Shown piece after piece: positions 56,655 through 64,000 of a stretch of 64,000 nucleotides of DNA; position 1 is the stretch's first letter, and every line of letters starts with the position of its first letter. The stretch comes from Ascochyta rabiei (Eukaryota; Ascomycota; Dothideomycetes; Pleosporales; Didymellaceae), in contig NC_082412.1 of the NCBI RefSeq assembly GCF_004011695.2, forward strand, positions 1,798,001 to 1,862,000, in the 5' to 3' direction. The translations under genes were made by a program, and so were the position numbers. The notes beneath the pieces are model-generated. The model had not been told where the DNA came from and did not search any database. It saw only the letters and a list, made by a program, of their open reading frames with translations.

Positions 56655-58635
56655 ATGCCACCAAAACCGCGAGGAAGAGGCAGCACGCGTGCGCGCGCAA
56701 GCGCAAGAGGGGGAGCTGCTGCAGCTCGAACCACAGACGGCGCCAGTGAAGGCGCCGAGTCGACGACAACCCCGCAAACGTTTGGTGAATCCGCTGCCAG
56801 TGAACCTGCACCCGCTATCGTACCCAAGGAAGAGGGCGACGGCGACGCAAAGCCACCATCACCTGCAGAACATGACTCCTCGACAAACGACGATACTTCT
56901 GCGACTGCAACACCACAAGAGGGCGCCGAGGCCGCGACACGCCCTCCCGTACAGCGCCTGGGCGGCCTGAGGAGCGCAGAGCCGTCTTCACGATCTGCGT
57001 CGCCCTCCGTCAAGCGAGGCAGCACGCGCGGCGGCAAAAAAGGCCCAGTCAAACCCACCTTCACCGGCCGCCGAAGCAAGGAGGAGCGCGCGGCCCTCGA
57101 AAAGGAAGCACTGGAGCGCGAGAAGATCAGAAACAGAGAACGAGAGAAAGAGGATGCGTTCCAAGCCAGGAAGAAAGAGAGAGAGGCAGCAAAGGAAGCT
57201 AGCAGAGCTACAAGGGGACGTGGTGGCTACAGCAGTGCTATGAGTGGACCCTTCTCGCTCGGTAGCTCGAAAGAAGGTAGGCAAGGAGTCGAGTACGTGC
57301 TCGACATCGCTGATTCCTCTGACAGACAGAAAAACAAACCACCGCAGCTTCTCAGGCTTTGGTGCTGGTTCGGGATCACGCGCATTCCGCGTCAAGAACG
57401 AGGGTGACGACGGCGGTCCAAGCAGAGGCGGGTATAGTGGAGGCGGTGGTAGCGGCGGCGGCGGCGGCGGCGGCGGCGGAGGTAGCTCATCGATCAAGAG
57501 AGAAGACGGCGGTATCGTGGAGTCCTCCGAGGATGAGGAAGATCAGGAGTTCCCTCGCAGAGATATCGACCTCATCGAAATATCGGACGACGAGGACGGC
57601 GCAGACGTCAACGAACGTCCCTCACGATCAGTGCTCCCTATCCGGATCACACGGAAAGAACACCAAGAGAAGGCGCTCGCACTCAACACTGACGCCAGCG
57701 CCGAGACCGCGCCCAAAGACACAGCAGAGGCGACTGGAACAGCTGGCCGCAAGTCTGCAGGGGAACGCTCAGGCCAGACATCTCGCAAGGGGAAGGGCAA
57801 GGCGAGCGACGTGGAAATCACTGGCGTGCGCAAGCCATTTAAAGGTGTATGGCAGGACACCGACGACTCCGATGCCCAGGTCAAGACCGAACAGGCCAGC
57901 GACGACGAGCAAATGCCTGATGCCGAACAAATAGGCATGGACGCCGACCAGACCGAACCGCCACAGAAAGCGGAGCCCCCATCACCATCCACAGAACGCA
58001 AAGCCAAGGGCCGGTCCAAGAGTATAGCAGAGCCCGTCCTCCAAACGGACGAAGACCGCGCAGAATGGGCACGCTTTCTCGAGAACCGCAAGCACATCCG
58101 CGCCGAACTGGGGCCAGACGAAGTGCCCACCGTAGACCCTTCAGGCGACACAGCCATGGCCGACGGCGCAGCACCCGCCCCCAAGCCCTCAGTACGCGAC
58201 AACAACGTCTACCTGTTCCAGATCCCACCGCTCATGCCCGAACTCCTTGAACCAGGCGTCAAGAAAGAAGCCGCCCCCGACTCGGCCGAACCCTCGGCAC
58301 CCGCGCCGCCCGTCAAGAAAGAAACACCCAAGATCAAACTCGAAGAGAACTTCTCCGACCCCGCCGCCCGACCGCTGCAGGGCCCTCGCTTCGCGAGCGG
58401 CATGGTAGGCAAGCTGCGGGTGCGCCAGTCCGGGCGCACGACGCTCGACTGGGGCGGCACGAGCTACGAGCTGGCGCCGGGCAACAGGGCCAGTTTCCTG
58501 CAGGAGGTCGTCAGCATCCACGTCGTGCCCGACAAGGACCGCGTCGTGCCTGAAGATGCTGGCGAGGCTGTTTCGTTTGGCCGCGTCAAGGGCAAGTTTG
58601 TCGTCACGCCGGATTGGGCCGAGATGCTGGGGTGA
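56655..58635 (+). CDS. RPC4: RNA polymerase III subunit RPC4 (Rpc53)
   Basis: Part of the Rpc53-Rpc37 subcomplex needed for Pol III termination and reinitiation. Two exons, 56655-57276 and 57326-58635; 643 residues. The acceptor must be the GACAG at 57325, not the CAG four bases later, to keep frame with HRSFSGFGAGS. The N-terminal part is low-complexity, with an RGRGSTRARASARGG start, a Lys/Glu/Arg-rich coiled stretch (SKEERAALEKEALEREKIRN) and a polyglycine tract. Acidic stretches follow. The diagnostic RPC4 C-terminal domain covers about residues 505-643: VYLFQIPPLMP, a PFAM-like GMVGKLRVRQSGRTTLDWGG, SFLQEVVSIHVV and FGRVKGKFVVTPDW. Confidence 0.93.
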
Positions 58636-60881
58636 GGGAGCGCTGCTTGACGCGGAATCAGTGCATGGAAGGGTTTTTATTTGTTTATTTATTTGGGGGG
58701 GGGGGGGGGGGATTGCATCGTTTGGCGTTTTGCTGGTTGGTTGGTTGGTAGACTGCTACCAAGTCAGTACAACTTCCTTCACTATGGCGACGACGCGTAC
58801 TTCTCTATGCTCCCTAGAAGAGAGTAAATACTCGACCCCTGCCAATCATCTCTGCCTTGAGCATCGCTACTCTGAACCCCCCCCCAAAAAAACACTCGAC
58901 GTAAAAGCACTTGGGTCGGCTGTGGAAAGGTTCTGAACTGCTAAACGCTTCAAATCAACAACAACACCAACACCATCCCCAACGCAACTTAATTCTTTGA
59001 GCGTGCTGGATGACATCGCCCTCACGACCTCACGCCGTCACATACTTGCTCTCAGCCGGTAGTGCTTACTATCACGACTCGGCAACAGGCTCGCCTTGCA
59101 CACTCGCAAGGGAGGGAAGTGTAAGAACCCTCCTTGGTGTTGAATTATCAAAGTGAGGTGTAAGATTAATCGTTGAGTGACGCTACAGAACCGTGCTATA
59201 TAGGTAAACAGCCTAACCAAATAGGTAATCACCACCCATAGGCATCGCCTTCCAGCCATCCAGTCATCATGGAGATCGCTTTCCAACACTTGGATCTCAT
59301 GCCAGTTCATCAGCACCACGGCATCGAGGCTGCTTCCGTCTCTAATCAACCCGCACAGATTCCTTCCTGGCACTAATCATAGTATTTTATCACCTTGAAA
59401 ATACAACCATCATCTGTGTTCAACATTCCAGCCTCAACGCTTCCGGAACAAGGCCCCGCAACCCGGTTCAAGACCCCCGATTGGACCATCTGCCCCTTCC
59501 CCGCAATGCTTAGCTTGTCCACTTGAAAGCCCCGCCCTACGGACCTGCCAGTCCTCAGTCCTGCTTCGCGTCCCCAACCCAGTTCCGACATCACCGTGTC
59601 ACTTTGCAAGGAAGAACGCGTGCCGATGCGTTGGGCTGACGCCAGGGCTGACGTCTTCTCGATGGCTTAAGATGCGCACAACCCTGCACTTGTGCACTTG
59701 CTACAAGGAATGATCTACCATCAACTACCTTGACTATTGATAGCCGACTTGCTGTGGGCCTATTGCCTTCGGACCGCGCTCACGAGAGGGGTTGTTTGCA
59801 TTGTATGAGAAATCGAATCCAGATGTCTGCTATCATCGAATGCGCGTTTGTGAACAGCATCATCACAAACGACTGCGACCACGATAGTAACGTGAGAGCA
59901 GCAAGTGCAGCGCGAATAGCAACATGCGCGCAGCAAGATACTATGAAAAAGAGGATATCGGGATTGAGCACGATGTGGCTGACGCCAAGTGCGGCGCAGG
60001 ACAAGTCCGAGTGAGCCTCCACAGGAGTCACAACAAACATTATATAGAGACTGACACGGCGTAGGTCGCACCGGCGTACGTAGGCTTTTGCGGTCTCGAT
60101 CTGCAGAAATACCTCGGCGGCCCGATCTTCGCGCCCACAACGCCCCATCCATCACCGGACGAAAAAGCGGTGCCGTTTAACCCAAACATGTTGGTGTTCG
60201 GAGAGGCGAAATATACTGCAGCTCTCGGATATCAACGGGGGGGGGGGGGTCTCGAGGCCGTTATTGAATAGCCAGCAAGTGGTAGGTATCAAATTCAAGG
60301 TCAAGGTTGGGCGTTAACTAGACGCCGAGACAGGGAATCTCAACCCGAGCAAAATGATCACAAGTAAGATCCAGATGGAGGACCTGATAGAAGGGGGGAT
60401 TAAGGCGCTTTATTACAAAAAAGAGAACCATGTTAAGATTTTGGTCGAGGTTGAGGGGACTAGGTTCTGTTGATTTGGCCGTACACTGATGGATAGTAAT
60501 GGACAGTGCTTGGCGGATTTCAAATGAGATATTCCGGCCCTGAAAGACCTCTTAATCTTTGTAGACAGCCATCGGCCGTCGCACAAATGACTTGAAATCC
60601 CTTTTGACGCAGCTTATTGAAGCAATGGAACGCCTACTAAGTTTTGACCCAAGCGATAATTATACGGTCCGCGTGCTGTGGCATGAGCAAATCATCTATA
60701 TGCAGAGACTCTAAGATCGCATAGAATCTTAGTCTAAATGTCTCGGTACTCGGCCGTGAGTTCATCCACTTCAATTTCTCCCGCCTCTCCTTCCTCCGAC
60801 TTCCCTCCTCAATCTTCTCGACCAACCTTTCGACAAGTCCCCACTTGACTTCATCCCCCTCACCTAAGATTCTCGAACTAA
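58636..60881. other. Gene-free interval with G runs
   Basis: A run of 17 or so G at 58695-58711 lies just 3' of RPC4, and a 12-G run near 60238-60249. The plus-strand stretch 60352-60473 reads as hydrophilic protein (KIQMEDLIEGGIKALYYKKE) and may be a relic of a coding exon. No complete gene. Confidence 0.5.
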
Positions 60882-61603
60882 TCACTTAAGCCTCTGCTTG
60901 AAAGCCCCCCATGTCTTCTCAACAGCAGCCAAGACACTCCCGGCCTGGGGGTAACAAGGATCATTGCTATGAAACGCCTCACACGTCTGCTCAACGCCAG
61001 CCTCATCCATTGCAGGCGGCCGACAACAACCAAAGTCAAGAACCCACATAAAGTGAACCCTCAAGCGCCCCGACTGGAAACCGGACGAAGGCGGCTGTTG
61101 ACCGCTCCGCGGCGGCGCGAGTACAGCTTCTGCATAGGTGGTGGCATCCAGACAGAGCTTCTCCATCTGATGCACGTGAAGCGAGACTTTGCGCAGGCTG
61201 AAGCGCTGGAAGCGCGACGTCGCCACTCCGTCTTCACGATGCCGTCGTCGCCGGCCTAGTAGCCCGCGCGGAATCGGTGGACTTGTGCTTGCCACCAGGG
61301 ATCGCTTTGTTGGAGCAGCGTGTGGCAGCGCAGAATTGAGAGAGGCTGTGTGGGCGGGTGTTGAGGCCTGCTTTGCAGATCCTGTACGTGCATGTTGTAG
61401 TCCTTTGTGAGGGAGCGGTCGGGCTCGCTGTCTTCGCGCTTTATCGCGGTGTGTTCGTCATCCTCGCTGTTCTCGAGAGTCCAGACGCTGCCGCAGAAGC
61501 CCTTTCCAATGCAGCGGTATTGAGGGGTGAGATGATGCATAGTTAAGCCTTTCGTGTGTTTTGTTAGAACTTGCTGCCGTTCTGGTAGTGATCTCGGTAA
61601 CAT
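60882..61603 (-). pseudogene. Broken DUF3669-family gene
   Basis: The N-terminal half (ATG 61603) shows the family's kinase-like glycine loop, YRCIGKGFCGSVW, then TAIKRED and RSLTKDYNMH. The C-terminal half, in another frame, shows LHVHQMEKLCLDATTYAEAV, FMWVLDFGCCRPPAMDEAGV and AFHSNDPCYP. The frames change near 61260-61290, where the first half hits a stop. The stretch between TYAEAV and the VLDF motif is shorter than expected, suggesting a deletion. DUF3669 proteins are lineage-expanded in ascomycetes and of unknown function. I assigned the family from memory of its conserved C-terminus. Confidence 0.6.
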
Positions 61604-62055
61604 GGTGTGCTATTTTTAAGACAGCTCGCTTCTGAGAACCAAAGTTCTCTTTCGCAGTTTCCATGGTAGCCAAAAATGTCTTGCAATTTCTAGGTAACGG
61701 ATGCATAACCGCCTATAGCTCCATTGAATACGAGGACTGATGTCCTGGTTGGTTCAAGCTGTAAATCCGCGTTGTTAACATTAGTACACAGCTCTGGTAT
61801 TAAACAGGTAGGCTGTTAGTTTCATAGTAAAGGCGTTGAAGCTATATAGTATACTATGTCTATACGCAGGAATGTACAGACTCGCGCCACACTACAGATA
61901 GTATGTGGTAGATCTAGTAATGATTCTGTTGCAAATCTAAATCGTTCCCCCTTTGCTCTAAGTCGGGGTACTACTGTTGAACAGTCTCGTTCTAGAGGAG
62001 TGAGATTTCTTCCCAATCGCTGGGCCAAAGTCTGTACCACGGACAAGCTAGGCTC
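61604..62055. other. Intergenic, no gene recognised
   Basis: AT-rich toward 61740-61860. Lies between the DUF3669 pseudogene and the 3' end of the HET gene. Confidence 0.45.
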
Positions 62056-64000
62056 TCACCACTCATGTGTCCGTGAACTGCGATACGTTAGCCAAGTTAC
62101 AGCGATCGTACACTTGTCTAGACACTCACTATAGGCTTCGCCAACCACAGCGAATTTGTCTTCTCTAGGCCGCAACACAATGGGGAAGTTGCAACCCGAG
62201 ATAATGAAGATCACGTCGCCTGGTTGAGCAGCTTTTGGTCCGATCCCCAGGCGCCCATCTTGCGATACGAATAATCGGCGTTGCCGCATAATATTCCTGA
62301 TGGTGGGTGCCCATCTATCGTCCTTGATTTTGCCGCCACCAGTAAGCGTCGTGAGTAGAATAGAGGCGACTTTTGATCCATCGGAGTGATTCCTCGCATA
62401 GGACTCCTTGCGCTTTGTCTTCTCAGACACGAATTCGGATTGTAGGATGAAGTCAAAAGCCCGTTCTGTGAAGTCGTGATCTTGCAGTTCAGCAATATTC
62501 GCGTCGCAAACCTCTGCGACTCTATCTAATCTCTTACTCAATACTGTCAGCACGCTCAATTCATTACTGAAGGAAGCGAAGACCTCAGAGTCTCCGGCTG
62601 CTCGGTACCCATGTCCATTAAGCACCACCTTGTCCATAGATCCTGTGTAATAGAGCTTCATCATGAGATGTCGATTGACAAGCAAGCTTGGTTTGTTCGC
62701 GGCGGTCTCGCATCGCCAGTCAGGCACCCAGGATGGTATGCCATCAGCACTATCGACACCGCTCGCAGCAAGCAAGATATCCATCTGACCCTGCTTGAAT
62801 ATGATCTCTCGTGCAACTTCTCGGTACACCTGCTCCATTGACTTGCTATAGTCAGGTATCAGTGAGACATTCTCAGCCTCGCCGACCAAAGCCAGCATGG
62901 CAAATACCTTATCCCTTGGATCTGTAGACTCGCGATCCCAGGTAGTCACGAGCAGTGTCGACAGCGTACTACCGTTGACTCTTGCCTTGGCAAGATTAAT
63001 CGCCAGTGTGTACCGTCGTCGCAGCGCTTCCCAATGCTGCCCTCTGTTCGTCCCTTTGACCGCATCTCCCATATTATCCCATGCCTCGGAGTAATCCATA
63101 GCTGTCCGAAACCTCTTCCATTTGATTGTGTGGTCGCCGCATTGCATCAATACTTTTGATGCACTCCATACTTCCTGCACAATCCATGTCCGGCCCCACC
63201 AAGGGCGAGCGAGTAAGTCATCCAAGGCCTGCCAGTGTGACTCCCATTCATTCTCGAAATATCGCATCCGAGAGTCGCGGGAGATGTCATCAAGTACGGG
63301 AAAGCCTGTAACGACAAAGTTGTTCTTTGTAGCTTCCGCGGTGGCGAGTGCGTTATGGTACTGGCGGAAGAAAGTCTGGTCTAGAAGTCGTTCCAAAAGT
63401 CCAACGGAGTAGTCAATCAGCCTCATCGCGATGGTCGGGCCTTTTTCCTTTTCCTGACTCCGGTCATGAGGAACTGTTTTATCAAGTGAGTACGTACTCG
63501 CATTCTCATTTTGTAAATCCGCTACTTCATCGATGTCGTTTGATGTCGAAGAAATTCTTTCAGTGAATGGCACGCGATGTTCTTCTTCTTCATCGGAGCT
63601 GGTGTCGCTAGCCACCCTGCCATGGCCTCTTTTCAGGATTCTTCGACCCGATTCTTTCTTGGCTGTAGCCATCATTTTCAAGAACTTCATAGCCTGATCG
63701 CTCGACTCTGTTGCTGGCCCGAGCCACACAACAACGCGCGTCGCCTTTTGGTAAATTCGCTTCATGATTGCGACCTGCTTACTTCGCTCTTCAACGTCTG
63801 CCTGATTGATGCAAATAGCATCGATCCAGATCTTGCGCTTTTGCTGCGCGTAACGAAGGTGCTCGAGCGCGATGTGCAGAGTAGAGCTGACCAAGAATGA
63901 AGAGCCATTCAGTGTGATGGACAGGTCATGATCAACCGGGCCCCAAGCGTACGACAAGCACTCGTATGTGAGATCCGAGTCCAAATCGGCATGCTCGAGC
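62056..64000 (-). CDS. HET-domain protein, 5' part beyond the right edge
   Basis: Uninterrupted frame of at least 645 residues entering from the right edge; the true start is outside the window. Codons upstream of the first in-window TTG remain open (EHADLDSDLTYECLSYAWG). HET blocks in order are YECLSYAWG, RKIWIDAICINQADVEERSKQV, IYQKATRVVVWLG, WWGRTWIVQEVW, STDPRDKVFAMLALVG, IPSWVPDWRC and, near the end, PGDVIFIISGCNFPIVLR and FAVVGEAYSE. An acidic Ser-rich insertion (SDTSSDEEEE) follows the HET core. The last 20 or so residues (CTIAVTWLTYRSSRTHEW) differ from the usual YVHGIMDGEA-type ending, so the C-terminus may be rearranged. No intron is needed in the part seen. Confidence 0.9.
   Translation of the reverse strand, partial: LEHADLDSDLTYECLSYAWGPVDHDLSITLNGSSFLVSSTLHIALEHLRYAQQKRKIWIDAICINQADVEERSKQVAIMKRIYQKATRVVVWLGPATESSDQAMKFLKMMATAKKESGRRILKRGHGRVASDTSSDEEEEHRVPFTERISSTSNDIDEVADLQNENASTYSLDKTVPHDRSQEKEKGPTIAMRLIDYSVGLLERLLDQTFFRQYHNALATAEATKNNFVVTGFPVLDDISRDSRMRYFENEWESHWQALDDLLARPWWGRTWIVQEVWSASKVLMQCGDHTIKWKRFRTAMDYSEAWDNMGDAVKGTNRGQHWEALRRRYTLAINLAKARVNGSTLSTLLVTTWDRESTDPRDKVFAMLALVGEAENVSLIPDYSKSMEQVYREVAREIIFKQGQMDILLAASGVDSADGIPSWVPDWRCETAANKPSLLVNRHLMMKLYYTGSMDKVVLNGHGYRAAGDSEVFASFSNELSVLTVLSKRLDRVAEVCDANIAELQDHDFTERAFDFILQSEFVSEKTKRKESYARNHSDGSKVASILLTTLTGGGKIKDDRWAPTIRNIMRQRRLFVSQDGRLGIGPKAAQPGDVIFIISGCNFPIVLRPREDKFAVVGEAYSECLDKCTIAVTWLTYRSSRTHEW

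Noticed and set aside
59460..59480. GGTTCAAGACC resembling a tRNA B box
   Set aside because: No matching A box or cloverleaf upstream.

Overview
This is nuclear DNA of a filamentous ascomycete, most likely a Dothideomycete (Pleosporales-like; the order is an inference). Evidence: introns of 45-60 bp with GTRNGT donors and CTRAY branch points in most multi-exon genes, heterokaryon-incompatibility (HET) genes, filamentous-fungal orthologues such as TeaC/Tea4, GtaA glutaminase and a short secreted tyrosinase, and strong C-to-T/G-to-A decay of repeated DNA (RIP-like).

Layout. A HET gene runs off the left edge (1-1768), followed by AT-rich DNA and a tandem array made of RIP-mutated copies of the 3' end of the next gene. 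A conserved housekeeping block follows: teaC/tea4 (3979-7339), a two-PH-domain protein (9085-10671) and, divergent from it, the ribosome-assembly GTPase EFL1 (11359-14813). Region 14.8-26.7 kb is gene-poor and accessory: secreted tyrosinase (16624-17864), a six-cysteine secreted protein (18408-18806), an 86-residue protein made of two copies of one motif (20319-20637), and two broken genes, a TRI12-type MFS transporter and a CYP65-like P450, which look like the remains of a secondary-metabolism locus.

A second conserved block holds a seven-exon AAA-lid/magnesium-chelatase-like protein (26692-28094) and NAD kinase (28330-29986). From 30 to 45 kb come a HET pseudogene, a GH5 exo-beta-1,3-glucanase, a 434-bp TA-flanked MITE with 128-bp terminal repeats, a small hypothetical gene, a GFA-type zinc protein, an F-box protein, two candidate secreted proteins (one frameshifted) and a 1.42-kb RIP-killed Tc1/mariner transposon.

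The third conserved block (45.1-58.6 kb) contains a small membrane protein, glutaminase gtaA, a Ser/Thr kinase, VAC8 and the RNA polymerase III subunit RPC4. A DUF3669 pseudogene and a HET gene cut by the right edge close the window.

Several real genes (exon chains for the 86-residue protein, the AAA-lid protein, GFA and NAD kinase) become visible only after splicing. The most unusual structural theme is tandem duplication of gene 3' ends (teaC; the membrane-protein/gtaA convergent junction), where the spare copies carry RIP-type mutations and the terminal genic copy is intact. VAC8 also has a repeat-filled intron that is stop-free and a multiple of three.
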